From Faecalibacterium sp. An121 (GTDB lineage Bacteria > Bacillota > Clostridia > Oscillospirales > Ruminococcaceae): a stretch of DNA of 64,000 bases. The DNA lies in NCBI RefSeq assembly GCF_002160915.1, contig NZ_NFLM01000005.1:62001-126000 (forward strand), given 5' to 3'. Below, in pieces: positions 1 to 12,186 of this stretch. Under the pieces are notes generated by a model. That model did no database searches. It was not told the DNA's origin and saw only the letters and a list, made by a program, of their open reading frames with translations. Within the stretch, counting starts at the first letter, position 1. Every line of letters starts with the position of its first letter. A program made the translations under genes and the position numbers.

Positions 1-236
1 AGCGAAACGGCGTCCCGCTCGATGCGGCCCGGATCCGGCAGTTCGAAGCCATCTGCGATCAGATAACAGCCGCACACTACCAGACCATCTGGTATCGCGG
101 CGTGGACTTGGGAAAGACCGAAAACGGGGAGAATGTGGCAAGTTACCTCCATATGCAGTACTGGAACGACGAGATCACCCTGGACGAACTCGTTGAGACC
201 CTCTCCTCCAAGATGCGCCTCTATCTGGACGAATAG
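1..236 (+). CDS. Sugar ABC transporter solute-binding protein, C-terminal end (partial)
   Basis: The reading frame enters from the left edge and stops at 234-236. About 77 residues are visible, ending in helical sequence (DELVETLSSKMRLYLDE) typical of the C-terminus of extracellular family 1 sugar-binding proteins. Identity rests mainly on context: two MalF/MalG-type permeases follow after 9 bases, the usual binding protein-permease-permease order of a carbohydrate (CUT1) importer. The substrate cannot be told from this fragment. The lipobox and most of the binding lobes lie outside the window. Confidence 0.65.
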   Translation, partial: RNGVPLDAARIRQFEAICDQITAAHYQTIWYRGVDLGKTENGENVASYLHMQYWNDEITLDELVETLSSKMRLYLDE

Positions 237-245
237 GAGGCGGCC

Positions 246-1070
246 ATGAACAGAAACAAGATGCGGGGCTGGCTGCTGGCGCTGCCCGCCCTGATCGCCC
301 TGGGGGTGGGGTATCTGCTCCCGCTGGCCATCGCTTTGTACAAGAGCCTTTTCGCCGGGATGAGCACAGATTTTGTGGGTCTGGAAAATTACGCCGATCT
401 GTTCGGAAATTACGCCTTTGGCTTGGCGGCCAAAAACCTGCTGCGGCTGTGGTGCATCGCCATTCCCCTGAATTTGGTGCTGGGCGTTCTGCTGGCGGTG
501 CTCTGCGTGGAAGCGGCAGGCCCCCGTCTGCGGCTGGCCTTCTTTTTCCCGGGTATCCTGCCGGCGGCCTGTGTGGTGATGGCGGCCGCCGAGGGAGTCA
601 GCCTGCTGGGTTGGGAAGACACCTGGACCTTTGACGCAGCGTCGGCTTTGGTCTGGCTGGCCATCGTCCTGTGGAAAACATTGGGCTATACGGTCCTGAT
701 CTGCGCCGCCTTTTTCGAGAGCATCCCGGCGGAGGTCACCGACGCCGCCCAATTGGACGGAGCGGGGTTCTGGCAATGCCTGCTGCGGGTGCGGCTGCCC
801 CTCATCGGGAGGGGGCTGGTTCTGAGTGCCATTCTGGTGGTTTTCAACGGCTACCGCTGTTTCCGGGAGGCCTATCTCATCGGCGGGGAGCACCCCCACG
901 AGGAACTGTACAGCTTGCAGCATTTTTTGCAGAACAACTTTGCCAACATGAACTACGCCCGGCTGGAAGCCGCCTCCATCCTGGTGGTGGCGGCGGTGCT
1001 GGCTGCCGGGCTGGCCATTCTGGGGATCTGGAAACGGTATCATGGGAGGACAGGCCATGCGGACAAATAG
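246..1070 (+). CDS. Sugar ABC transporter permease, MalF/UgpA type
   Basis: 274-residue integral membrane protein with about six hydrophobic segments, the first at residues 9-32. Near residues 158-180 it carries the EAA-type loop of binding-protein-dependent permeases (FFESIPAEVTDAAQLDGAGF), which docks on the ATPase. An AGGAGG ribosome site lies just upstream of the ATG. It overlaps the next permease by 14 bases, so translation is probably coupled. No ATPase gene follows, as is common for CUT1 importers that share one MsmK-like ATPase. The substrate is unknown. Confidence 0.88.
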   Translation: MNRNKMRGWLLALPALIALGVGYLLPLAIALYKSLFAGMSTDFVGLENYADLFGNYAFGLAAKNLLRLWCIAIPLNLVLGVLLAVLCVEAAGPRLRLAFFFPGILPAACVVMAAAEGVSLLGWEDTWTFDAASALVWLAIVLWKTLGYTVLICAAFFESIPAEVTDAAQLDGAGFWQCLLRVRLPLIGRGLVLSAILVVFNGYRCFREAYLIGGEHPHEELYSLQHFLQNNFANMNYARLEAASILVVAAVLAAGLAILGIWKRYHGRTGHADK

Positions 1071-1797
1071 ATTTTGGCAGCTGGGCCTGGCGGCGCTGGC
1101 CGTCTGCTTCCTGGCGCCCTGCGTCCTGTTGGTCCTGCCGCTGGCGGGACAGCCGCCGGAAACGCTCTGGCAGGCGGTTTCCGCGCCGGACTATCTGCGC
1201 GCCTACCGCAATACGCTGCTGCTGGCGCTGGGCGGCGTTCTGGTCCAGACGGGCGTGGCCCTGCCCGCCGGCTGCTTTCTCGCCAGGCTGGCGCCCGGAC
1301 GGGTCCGGCAGGTATGCCTGGCGCTCTGCCTGCTGCTCATGCTGCTGCCCCAACAGGCCCTTATGCTGCCCCAGTATCTGCTGCTGCAAACGTTTGGCCT
1401 GCTGGATACCCTGGCCGGCCTGTTGCTCATGACCGCCTTTCAGCCTTGGATGGTGCTGCTGTTCTGGTTCGGCACCAGCCGCATCGACCGGGAACTTTTC
1501 GATGCGGCCGCCTGTGACGGCGCGGCGGGCCTCTCCTTCTGCCGCCGGATCTACCTGCCGCTGATGGCTCCCTATCTGGCAGCCGCGGCGCTGCTGTCCA
1601 TGGCGGAAAGCTGGAATCTGCTGGAGCAGCCCATGATCTTCCTGCAGCAGCGGGCAAACGATCCGCTGTCCATCCTTTTCTCCCGGCTGCCCGGGGCCAG
1701 CCCGGCCCAAAAACTCTTTGCCGGGGTGCTGTTTGCCCTGCCCCTGGTCATCCTGTTTGGATTGGTCGCCCGCAGCAGCCGTCCGCCCCGTGCATAA
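1057..1797 (+). CDS. Sugar ABC transporter permease, MalG/UgpE type
   Basis: 246-residue partner permease with about six membrane segments. The EAA loop is at about residues 145-165 (SRIDRELFDAAACDGAAGLS). The ATG at 1057 is chosen over the in-frame ATG at 1042 because GGAGGA at 1045-1050 is then correctly spaced and the overlap with the upstream permease stays short. It is the last gene of the importer operon. It probably pairs with the MalF-type protein to form the channel for an unidentified sugar or oligosaccharide. Confidence 0.88.
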   Translation: MRTNRFWQLGLAALAVCFLAPCVLLVLPLAGQPPETLWQAVSAPDYLRAYRNTLLLALGGVLVQTGVALPAGCFLARLAPGRVRQVCLALCLLLMLLPQQALMLPQYLLLQTFGLLDTLAGLLLMTAFQPWMVLLFWFGTSRIDRELFDAAACDGAAGLSFCRRIYLPLMAPYLAAAALLSMAESWNLLEQPMIFLQQRANDPLSILFSRLPGASPAQKLFAGVLFALPLVILFGLVARSSRPPRA

Positions 1798-1872
1798 GCC
1801 CGCCGGGTCTGCGCAAAATATACGTTTTGTATAATACATAGTATCCATTACGCACCGGCTGTGCCGGGCACG

Positions 1873-1901
1873 TTGCATCCCCCTGCGGCCTGTGATACAA
1901 T
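1873..1901 (+). promoter_or_regulatory. Sigma-A promoter for the 1983-2390 gene
   Basis: TTGCAT at 1873-1878 and TACAAT at 1896-1901 are separated by 17 bases, and the gene's AAGGAG site follows about 65 bases downstream. This is a near-consensus match. No operator is obvious. Confidence 0.6.
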
Positions 1902-1982
1902 AACAGCGTATGCGGCCCCAGGCCGCCGCTGAATTTCCGGGCCGGCCTCTGCCGCCCTGCAAGCACAAGGAGCAATCAAACT

Positions 1983-2390
1983 ATGTGGATCGAACTGAAC
2001 CGCCGCTGCGACACCGACATGGGCGACCACGAGGATGTGGAGCTGAATCCCTGCCAGATCGACACCTTTGTGGCCGAGCTGGTGGGACAGGAGGACGGGC
2101 GCACCCTCTACTGCACCGCCTGCTGGACCCCCTTCATGCCGCAGGTGTACTCTTTTTCGGTGACCGACGAGTCGGTCTATGGCTGGATCGTGGACTATGA
2201 GCGGGAGGACAACGGCCAGCTGGCCGCCATCCGGGCCCGGGGGCCGGTGAACTGCGAGGCCGACGAGGACTACGACGGCCCCTACGCCGAGCAGTTCCGC
2301 CAGCTGATGCGGATGCTGTCCGACGCCGCATCCAAAAGCGGCTACCGCACCGAGACCTACGACTCCTCCGACGATCTGGACGCCCTGTAA
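1983..2390 (+). CDS. Hypothetical acidic protein, 135 residues
   Basis: I do not recognise a named family. It is a soluble, acidic protein with no signal peptide or membrane segment. It has a CTACW motif near residue 44 and ends in an Asp/Glu/Ser-rich tail (YDSSDDLDAL). AAGGAG sits ten bases before the ATG, a good promoter lies upstream, and a strong terminator follows at 2443, so it is a single-gene transcript. Codon use matches the neighbours. The function is unknown. Confidence 0.75.
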   Translation: MWIELNRRCDTDMGDHEDVELNPCQIDTFVAELVGQEDGRTLYCTACWTPFMPQVYSFSVTDESVYGWIVDYEREDNGQLAAIRARGPVNCEADEDYDGPYAEQFRQLMRMLSDAASKSGYRTETYDSSDDLDAL

Positions 2391-2442
2391 GGCACGGCGC
2401 TTCCCCGGCCTTCCGCTGAAAGGCCGCCTTTGCAGACAAACC

Positions 2443-2496
2443 AAAAGACCAGAGCCCGCCCGGCCAAAAGGCCTGACAGCTCTGGTCTTTTCTTTT
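2443..2496. terminator. Bidirectional rho-independent terminator
   Basis: AAAAGACCAGAGC (2443-2455) pairs perfectly with GCTCTGGTCTTTT (2479-2491), with T-runs on both strands. It ends the short plus-strand gene and the minus-strand PTS/esterase operon. Confidence 0.9.
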
Positions 2497-2530
2497 GGGG
2501 ATCATCCCCCAGCACAAGGCGAGGTAAGCT

Positions 2531-4225
2531 TTACTTGCTCATCATCAACTCATACAGCGCACGGTCAAAGTCCACCTTGCATTCCGACTTGACATCAAAC
2601 ACCATGGTGTTGTGCTCGGCAGAGGTATAGGGTTTCCACTTCAAACGCCAGGTCGAAGGATCGCCATTTGCCATAAAGGCAGCCAGCGCATCCGAGACAG
2701 AGTCAGCCATCTTCCGGGCGCCCTTCTCGTCGCCGCGCATCATGTACATCACGGTATCCAGAGAGTTGAACCAGAATGGGATATCCGCGGTATGGCACAT
2801 GGTCTGCCCTCCAAAGAAGGGCATCACATATACATCGATGTAATTGTACACTTCCACACCGTTTGCATTCAGCGCAGCCAGAACGCCGTTGGGCTCAATG
2901 AGGCCCCAGCGGGACAGGCCGGAGAAGCCGCCCATGTCGTTCAGCCACAGGGCGTGGCCCAGGCTGCGGTCGGGATAAGCTGCACGGAAGGCGGCAATGA
3001 ACGCGTCTGTCTTGTCGCCGTATTTGGCACGCAGACGGTTGGCTGCATCGTCATCGGTGATCCTGGACAAGTCGGCAGATTCGTCCTGCTCATTGATCAG
3101 GGGCTTCGTATTGGCGTTGAACTCCGAGAAAGCCGTGCCAAAGATCCATTTGCGCTGGGCAGCATAGGGGTTGACTGTACCGTTCTCGTCCACCATGGGG
3201 CTCTCAAAAGTGCCGTTGCCGTAGCAGGCAGCCCAGTTGCAGCCCGCCTCGGTAGATGCATAGTACAGCTCCTCGTACGTCATGCCAGTCAGCCTTTCGG
3301 CCACTTCTTCCTTTTTCAGACCCAGATAGTCCACCAGTTTCCGGGTGTTGGCCAGGCCGGATTCTTTGGTGTCGCTGTATGTAGACATCGCGCCGCTCAT
3401 GACGAAGACCTTGTTGAACAGCCCCACCGTGTTGGACATACATGCCAGAGTGGTAACTTTTGTACCGCCGCCGGACTGACCCAGGATGGTCACGTTGCCG
3501 GGGTCGCCGCCAAAGTTTGCAATGTTGTCATGCACCCACTGCAGAGCCACCACACAGTCCTCAATACCAGCGATCGCACTGTTCTTGTATTCGTCGCCAT
3601 ATTCGGACATATCCAAAAATCCCAGAACATTCAGCCGGTGGTTGACAGAAACGAACACTGCATCTTCACGCTCCGCAAAGTACTGACCGGTATAGCATGC
3701 CAGCTCGCTGGAAGCACCGTTGCTCAGGCCGCCGCCGTGGAAGAACACCAGGACGGGCTTTGCACCAGTCAGGCTTTTGGTCCATACGTTCAGATACTGG
3801 CAGGTCTCGTTGGCCACCATGTCAGCCGCGCCGGACGGCGTGCGGAACTCCGTGCCATTGATGGTGCCTGTACCATTCAGGCACCGGTCCTGCGGAGATA
3901 CAGGACCATAGACCATGGCGTTCTGCCAGCCGTTGGGATAAGCCTTGATCGGCTGCGGGCTCTGGAAGCGCTTTGCCTCCGCATACTGGATCCCGCGGAA
4001 AGTATACATTCCCTGGTCCTCATAGCCGATCACCCGACCGGCCGTTACATTGACAGATGCCATCCGGATGGGATCTGTGCCGCCCAGTTTCAGGTCTATG
4101 CAGTTTTCTTCTGCATTAGCCGACGCCTGCGCAGCCGAGGCTATCATCCCAGTGCTTCCAACCAGTGCAGCAACGCCTGCTGCAGCTGAAGCCTGAAGAA
4201 AATTACGGCGTGACAGTTTTTTCAT
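2531..4225 (-). CDS. Tat-exported type-B carboxylesterase
   Basis: 564-residue alpha/beta-hydrolase of the para-nitrobenzyl esterase/cholinesterase family. The start MKKLSRRNFLQ gives a twin-arginine signal peptide with a likely AxA cleavage site near residue 37 (AQASA|NAEE). The oxyanion-hole motif HGGG is at 163-166. The nucleophile elbow is GQSGGG with Ser251, where the family more often has GESAGG. GGAAGGA precedes the start. It is the last gene of the bglA-EIIBC-esterase operon. I infer that it removes acyl groups from plant-derived glycosides outside the cell before PTS uptake. The true substrate is unknown. Confidence 0.88.
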   Translation of the reverse strand: MKKLSRRNFLQASAAAGVAALVGSTGMIASAAQASANAEENCIDLKLGGTDPIRMASVNVTAGRVIGYEDQGMYTFRGIQYAEAKRFQSPQPIKAYPNGWQNAMVYGPVSPQDRCLNGTGTINGTEFRTPSGAADMVANETCQYLNVWTKSLTGAKPVLVFFHGGGLSNGASSELACYTGQYFAEREDAVFVSVNHRLNVLGFLDMSEYGDEYKNSAIAGIEDCVVALQWVHDNIANFGGDPGNVTILGQSGGGTKVTTLACMSNTVGLFNKVFVMSGAMSTYSDTKESGLANTRKLVDYLGLKKEEVAERLTGMTYEELYYASTEAGCNWAACYGNGTFESPMVDENGTVNPYAAQRKWIFGTAFSEFNANTKPLINEQDESADLSRITDDDAANRLRAKYGDKTDAFIAAFRAAYPDRSLGHALWLNDMGGFSGLSRWGLIEPNGVLAALNANGVEVYNYIDVYVMPFFGGQTMCHTADIPFWFNSLDTVMYMMRGDEKGARKMADSVSDALAAFMANGDPSTWRLKWKPYTSAEHNTMVFDVKSECKVDFDRALYELMMSK

Positions 4226-4269
4226 GGTGGATCCTTCCCTTCTTCTCATTTGTACATCATCGTTTTTTG

Positions 4270-4297
4270 AACGCCGCAGCCCGGAGACTGCGGCGTT
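4270..4297. other. Strong hairpin between EIIBC and esterase genes
   Basis: AACGCCGCAG (4270-4279) pairs perfectly with CTGCGGCGTT (4288-4297). The T-rich tail is on the plus strand. On the transcribed minus strand no U-run follows, so it is more likely an mRNA stability or processing hairpin than an operon terminator. Confidence 0.55.
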
Positions 4298-4325
4298 GCT
4301 TATTCTTTTTGGGGCAGCGGTCCGC

Positions 4326-5732
4326 TTATTCGCCTTCCTCCAGCTTGCCCTGTTTTTTCCACACGCCATACAGCACAAAGCTGACGACAAAGGAGACCAC
4401 CATGGCGATCACAGTGCCGATGCAGGCGTTGATCAGGTTGGCCATGCTGTCACCGCCGATGTAAGCGGGCAGGACCAGCAGGCCGGGAGAGCCGGAAGCG
4501 TAGCGGCCGACACCGGTCAGGCCCAGGTACAGACCGCCCACACCGCCGCCGATCATGGCAGAGATCAGCGGATAGATGAACTTGAGGTTGATGCCGTACA
4601 GCACCGGTTCGGTGATGCCCAGCACGCCGGTCAGACCGGCGGACATGGCCAGCTGCCGGGTATCCTTGTTGCGGGTGCGCAGGCCAACCGCCAGACCGGC
4701 AGCGCCCTGGGCCACGTTGGAAGCCAGCATACCAGGGCCGACCACGGTGTCAAAGCCGGCAGTCGCCAGGTTGTTGACGCCAATGGGGATCAGGCCATAG
4801 TGGGTACCGGTCATGACCAGCAGCGGGTTGAGGGTGCCGACCAGGGTGGGCACAGCCCAGCCTGCGTTGACCTCCAGCCACTTGAAGAAGGCAGCGATGA
4901 CATTGCCGATCCAGGTGCCGATGGGGCCCAGGGCCAGGATGGTGACAATGCCTGCGGCCAGCAGGCTGGCCAGGGGTACGGTGAAGAACTTGACCGCATT
5001 GGGGGAGATCTTCTGTACGGCGTGTTCAACGACAGACATGAACCACACACCCAGCAGGATGGGCACCACCGAGGAGCTGTAAGACGCCAGGGTGACCGGC
5101 AGGCCAAACAGGCTGACCGAGCCGCCCGCGTCCTTGGCCGCGTTGATCAGATCCACAAATCCCGGGTAGACCAGCACACCGCCCAGGGCCATGGCCACAT
5201 ACTGGTTGCATTTGAAGGTCTTGGCCGCAGAGCTGCCCAGCAGGATGGGCAGGAAATAGAACGCGGCGTCTGCAATGGCGTTCAGGATGACATAGGTCTG
5301 GGAGCTGCTGTCCAACAGACCGGTCACAGTGCCCAGCGCCATCAGGGCCTTGAGCAGGCCGGCGCCGGTGATGGCCGGGATGATGGGCTGGAACATGCTG
5401 GCAATGTACTCCAGTACGCTGCTCAGCTTGCTTTGGTTCTTCTTGTTTTTGCTGTCAGGCTTCTCATCCACCGGCTTGGCAGCCTCAAAACCGCCCAGAA
5501 CCACCACTTCCTGATAGACCTGCGGCACGTCCGGGCCTATGACTACTTGGTACTGTCCGCCTGCATGGATGACGGACATGACCCCTTTGGTCTTTTTCAG
5601 GGCTTCGGTGTCAGCCTTGCTGACATCTTTCAGGGTGAAGCGCAGACGGGTGGCGCAGTGCAGCACCTTGTCCACGTTCTCTTTGCCGCCCACCTTTTGC
5701 AGGATGACTGCGGCCAGCTGTTTGTAGTCCAT
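4326..5732 (-). CDS. PTS beta-glucoside-type transporter, EIIBC
   Basis: 468 residues. An N-terminal EIIB domain (about 1-85) has the phosphocysteine motif HCATRLRF. A Ser/Asn/Lys-rich linker at about 110-120 leads to a long hydrophobic EIIC domain. There is no EIIA domain at the C-terminus, so phosphate must come from a shared EIIA-Glc-like protein. The start at 5732 follows AGGAGG. The neighbouring 6-phospho-beta-glucosidase points to an aryl-beta-glucoside or cellobiose-like substrate, although the EIIC also resembles sucrose/trehalose permeases. Confidence 0.9.
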   Translation of the reverse strand: MDYKQLAAVILQKVGGKENVDKVLHCATRLRFTLKDVSKADTEALKKTKGVMSVIHAGGQYQVVIGPDVPQVYQEVVVLGGFEAAKPVDEKPDSKNKKNQSKLSSVLEYIASMFQPIIPAITGAGLLKALMALGTVTGLLDSSSQTYVILNAIADAAFYFLPILLGSSAAKTFKCNQYVAMALGGVLVYPGFVDLINAAKDAGGSVSLFGLPVTLASYSSSVVPILLGVWFMSVVEHAVQKISPNAVKFFTVPLASLLAAGIVTILALGPIGTWIGNVIAAFFKWLEVNAGWAVPTLVGTLNPLLVMTGTHYGLIPIGVNNLATAGFDTVVGPGMLASNVAQGAAGLAVGLRTRNKDTRQLAMSAGLTGVLGITEPVLYGINLKFIYPLISAMIGGGVGGLYLGLTGVGRYASGSPGLLVLPAYIGGDSMANLINACIGTVIAMVVSFVVSFVLYGVWKKQGKLEEGE

Positions 5733-5757
5733 AGTGTTCCTCCTGATTCCTCTGTTT

Positions 5758-7287
<1,530 letters not shown>

Positions 7288-7339
7288 TCAATTTGGGACA
7301 GCGCATTTTAAAATCCTGTAAAAACGTGGCAGATTTAAA

Positions 7340-7357
7340 ACAGAGCGTTCACTCTGT
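7340..7357. promoter_or_regulatory. Candidate RpiR operator palindrome
   Basis: ACAGAG and CTCTGT flank six bases, giving an 18-base dyad between the divergent promoters of the PTS operon and the RpiR gene. Position and symmetry suggest an operator. No binding data are available. Confidence 0.4.
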
Positions 7358-7408
7358 CAAAAAATCTTTTCTGACATTGTGCAAAATGTGTATTTATCCG
7401 CCCGGCGT

Positions 7409-7437
7409 TTGACCTGCCTTTCCATCAATGATACAAT
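7409..7437 (+). promoter_or_regulatory. Promoter of the RpiR regulator
   Basis: TTGACC (7409-7414) and TACAAT (7432-7437) have a 17-base spacer. The regulator's AAGGA site and ATG follow within 50 bases. Confidence 0.7.
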
Positions 7438-7482
7438 AAGAAAGAACTTTGGACTTGCCATACATTGAGAAAGGAAAACGAC

Positions 7483-8376
7483 ATGGATCTCAACAAGCGA
7501 CTGCGCGAGCACACGGGCCTGACGCCAACCGACCAGTGCCTGCGGGATTACTTTCTGCGCTACCCGGAACGCGTTGCCCGTATGAATACGCGCCAGCTCG
7601 CCGAGGCCACCTTTACCAGCCCCTCGGCTGTAGTTCGTTTCTGCCGCAAGTTCGGCTATCAGGGCCTGCAGGATTTCAAGGCCGACTATTTCAGCGCCAT
7701 CCCGGACGCGCTCGCCTTCGACCTGCCGGACAGCGATTTTCCGTTCCAGGCCGACACCCCGCCCGATGTGCTGGTGCGGGACCTACTCAAGCTGGAAGCC
7801 GGTACCCTTCACCGCCTGTCTGCCTCTCTGGACTTCGACGCCTTTGACCGCGCAGCCGCCCTGCTGAGCGGCGCCAGCAGCATTGAGCTGTGCGCCGCCG
7901 GCTCGGGGCTTTATCTTTTGGAGGAGTTTGCTTTCCGGCTGATGAAGTTTGGTTTCCGGATCAATATGATCTCCAACAGCGTCAACCTGAGCTACATTGC
8001 AAACCAAATGGACTCCACCCACTGTCTGCTTGTCGTGAGCTATACCGGGATGAACGAATCCATCGGCTCAGCGATGCGATTCGCCCGCCAGCACGGCACC
8101 CCTATCCTGCTCATCACCGCCCACGCAGACAGTCCGGCAGCCAGGCTGTCCGACTGCGTCCTGCTTCTGCCCTTGCTGGAGTCCAACGACAACAAGATCT
8201 CGACCTTTTCCTCCTCCATCGCCGCCAAGGCCATGCTGGATCTGCTGTTTGCCCGGTTGTTCCAGAATGATTACGACGCCAACTGCGACTTTGTCCGCCG
8301 GGATGCCGCCTGGCTGAGCGTCCGCCGCCCGGTGGGCTTCCAGGACGGGATCAACGGCACTTCCAAGCCCCGCTGA
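7483..8376 (+). CDS. RpiR-family transcriptional regulator (HTH + SIS)
   Basis: 297 residues. The N-terminal helix-turn-helix (about 1-77) contains the family pattern TSPSAVVRFCRKFGYQGLQDFK. A SIS sugar-phosphate-binding domain follows at about 115-260, with the VVSYTGMNESIGSAMRFA loop. It is divergent from the beta-glucoside PTS operon, so it probably senses a phosphorylated sugar and controls that operon. The ATG at 7483 has AAGGA at good spacing. An upstream TTG at 7465 is less likely. A terminator follows at 8381. Confidence 0.92.
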   Translation: MDLNKRLREHTGLTPTDQCLRDYFLRYPERVARMNTRQLAEATFTSPSAVVRFCRKFGYQGLQDFKADYFSAIPDALAFDLPDSDFPFQADTPPDVLVRDLLKLEAGTLHRLSASLDFDAFDRAAALLSGASSIELCAAGSGLYLLEEFAFRLMKFGFRINMISNSVNLSYIANQMDSTHCLLVVSYTGMNESIGSAMRFARQHGTPILLITAHADSPAARLSDCVLLLPLLESNDNKISTFSSSIAAKAMLDLLFARLFQNDYDANCDFVRRDAAWLSVRRPVGFQDGINGTSKPR

Positions 8377-8380
8377 ACGC

Positions 8381-8421
8381 AAAAAGCGCCCTTCCGCTTC
8401 GGCAGAAGGGTGCCTTTTTTC
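8381..8421. terminator. Bidirectional terminator
   Basis: AAAAAGCGCCCTTC (from 8381) pairs with GAAGGGTGCCTTTTTT (8405-8420) around a CGCTTCGGCA loop. It serves both the RpiR gene and the convergent AEC transporter gene. Confidence 0.88.
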
Positions 8422-8423
8422 GT

Positions 8424-9365
8424 TCAGGCTACTATGCGGATCAGCATCGAGACCAGCGGCAGGGTGATGACCGAAAAGACGGTGGAGAAAAACACGCCTT
8501 TGGAGATATAAGCGGAGTCCCGCCCCTGTTCACTGCAGATCATCACGATGTTGGAGGCGACCGGCATCGCTGAGACCAGGACCAGCACCCCCAGCAGCAT
8601 CGGGTCGCCGATCAGCCATCTGCACGCCAGCAGAGTCACCGCCGGCAATACCAGCAGCCGCAGCAGAGTGAAGGGCAGCAGGCTCTTTTCCTGCAGCACC
8701 TCCTGGATGGGCTGACGGGACAGAGATGCGCCGATCACCAGCATGGCCAGAGGAGTGGTGGTACTGCCGATGGATGCCACCGGCTGCAAAAGCAGGTCGG
8801 GCAGCTGCACTTGCAGCAGATACAGCAGGATGGCTGCCACCGCCGAGACGGTGCCCGGGTTGATCATCTTGCGCAAGTCGGCTCTTCCTCCCCCACCCTG
8901 CTGGAGCAGCAAGGTTCCATAGGAGAACACTGAAATGTTGAACACCGCCATGAAGATGGAGAGATAGAGGATCGAGTCCTGCCCCAGCACGGCATTGGCC
9001 ACCGGGATGCCCATAAAACCGATGTTGGAGTAGATCAGCATCCCCTCGTATTCGGCCGCCCGGCCGGCCGGCACCCGCAGCAGCCGGACAAGCCCCTTGG
9101 ACAGCAAAGGCAGCAGGACATAATAGACGGCCGCCGCCGCAAAGATCACAAACAGCGCGCCCAAACTCTCCAGCCGCGCGCTGGTGGTGACGTTGTTGAT
9201 GATCAGAGCCGGACAGGTAAGGTTGACGATCAGCCTGGAGAACAGCTGCTCCGACTCCCGGCTCATCACCCCGCACCGGCCGGCCACATACCCTGCCGCC
9301 ATCATCAAAAACAAAACGATCATCTGCTGCAATACCAAAGCCGTTCCCATACGATCCCAGTCCAT
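8424..9365 (-). CDS. AEC-family (auxin efflux carrier) transporter
   Basis: 313-residue membrane protein with about ten hydrophobic segments in two repeated halves. Family hallmarks include LTCPALIINNV near residue 50, IYSNIGFMGIPVA and the C-terminal SAMPVASNIVMI. Bacterial members export or import organic anions such as malate or malonate. The substrate here is unknown. Two starts are possible: 9365, where GGAAAGG abuts the ATG, and 9350 (MGTALVLQQM), which resembles the usual N-terminus better. A good promoter lies at 9407-9435. Confidence 0.88.
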   Translation of the reverse strand: MDWDRMGTALVLQQMIVLFLMMAAGYVAGRCGVMSRESEQLFSRLIVNLTCPALIINNVTTSARLESLGALFVIFAAAAVYYVLLPLLSKGLVRLLRVPAGRAAEYEGMLIYSNIGFMGIPVANAVLGQDSILYLSIFMAVFNISVFSYGTLLLQQGGGGRADLRKMINPGTVSAVAAILLYLLQVQLPDLLLQPVASIGSTTTPLAMLVIGASLSRQPIQEVLQEKSLLPFTLLRLLVLPAVTLLACRWLIGDPMLLGVLVLVSAMPVASNIVMICSEQGRDSAYISKGVFFSTVFSVITLPLVSMLIRIVA

Positions 9366-9406
9366 CCTTTCCGCAACATACAGACGCCGGCTACGCCTAT
9401 GGACCC

Positions 9407-9435
9407 ATCATAGCGTTGTGGCCTGCGCTTGGCAA
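9407..9435 (-). promoter_or_regulatory. Promoter of the AEC transporter gene
   Basis: On the minus strand TTGCCA (9430-9435) and TATGAT (9407-9412) have exactly 17 bases between them. The rest of 9366-9679 holds only a hairpin (CCCCGCAGAG at 9527, CTCTGTGGGG at 9548) that may end the neighbouring minus-strand remnant. I see no gene there. Confidence 0.65.
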
Positions 9436-9679
9436 TCTAAAACGGAGCGACTGGTGATTTTTGATGCAAATAAATCTTTCTGCGCCTTTTTTTGAAACAT
9501 CTCTGCCCCAAAGGAGGCAAAAGAATCCCCGCAGAGTTTTTTTGCTTCTCTGTGGGGGCGAAGGGACATCTGTCATCGTATCTGGTGCTTCTTTTTTGCA
9601 GCGGATCCTTTTTCCTCCAAACTTCCGCCTCTTCTAACGCGCTTCCTGCCGGAACCGCGCCGGCCGTCATCACCGGAAG

Positions 9680-11273
<1,594 letters not shown>

Positions 11274-11383
11274 CCTTTCCAACCACTCATAGCCGCACAT
11301 CCTTTGCTGCTATGAACCATCTCATATCACGCATAAACGCCGCCGCTCTTCTGCAAATCTGACCGGCGCACTTTGGTTCAGTC

Positions 11384-11433
11384 CAAACAAAAACCCACGG
11401 GAGACCTTACAGTTTCTCGTGGGTTTTTGTTTG
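11384..11433. terminator. Terminator after the GH1 remnant
   Basis: CAAAAACCCACGGGAGA pairs with TCTCGTGGGTTTTTG around a short loop, with T-runs on both strands. The rest of the gap up to the IS66 end at 11472 holds nothing recognisable. Confidence 0.85.
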
Positions 11434-11541
11434 TCGGAACTTGATCTTCAAGACTTCGGTATGGATTTTTTGTAACCGCCCCATCATCCCCCGTGAGGGA
11501 TAAAGAAAAGAGCTCCCATGAGGAGCTCAAATCGGTTAAAA

Positions 11542-11769
11542 TTATTTGAGTTTGCAATATTGGGGAAGGCATTCGGTCCAGGGGAGCAGCGGAAGCAGTT
11601 GGTCCTCGGAAGGATTTTCGCCCAGTTTGGGCAGCTCCTGAAGCAGGAACAACAGGTAACCAAAGGGATCCAGACCATTGCGCTTGGCTGTCTCGATCAC
11701 GCTGAAACACAGGGCACTGGCATCGGCACCCTTTGCGGTGTCGCAAAACAGGAAATTCCTGCGCGCCAT
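11542..11769 (-). pseudogene. IS66 transposase (TnpC), C-terminal fragment
   Basis: The residues RRNFLFCDTAKGADASALCF and the following segment with GLDPFGYLLFLLQELP are the conserved C-terminal domain of IS66 transposases. About 75 of the usual ~500 residues remain. The DDE catalytic domain and zinc finger are gone, so an internal deletion joined the end of tnpB to the end of tnpC. The ATG is coincidental. Confidence 0.85.
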
Positions 11770-11828
11770 TGTTGAAAAGCGCTGCTTTTCAGGCAGAATA
11801 TTCCCCGAAAAACGCCTCCCTGGTGGAA

Positions 11829-12185
11829 TTATACCAGCTCTTTCGGACGTCCGGGACGGATCGCTCTGGGCTGCTCAATATTCAGCCCCTGCATGAGCCA
11901 GGTGAACTGCTCCCAAGTCAGCTGCCTGACCTCCTGTGCATTCCACGGCCACTGATACCGGCATTATCCAGCCGCTTATACAGCAGCACAAAGCCGTCCG
12001 GTTGCCACAACAGGGCTTTCAGCCGGTCACAGCGTTTGCCGCAGAACAGAAACAGGCTGCTGGGATAGTGATCTATTCCCAAAGTTCTGCTGCACAAAGG
12101 GAACCAGGCTGTTCAGCCCCTTGCGCATATCGGTATAGCCACACACAATATACACGTTCTTTGCCTGTCGGATATCGCCCAGCAT
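11829..12185 (-). pseudogene. IS66 TnpB (Orf2), frameshifted
   Basis: From the ATG at 12185 the frame begins MLGDIRQAKNVYIVCGYTDM and runs to VPFVQQNFG. The continuation (IDHYPSSLFLFCGKRCDRLK) is in another frame, and the end (WNAQEVRQLTWEQFTWLMQG, then RPGRPKELV) in a third. So at least two frameshifts, near 12087 and 11958, break the gene. Its start lies just inside the end of tnpA, as in intact IS66 elements. Confidence 0.82.
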
Positions 12186-12186
12186 C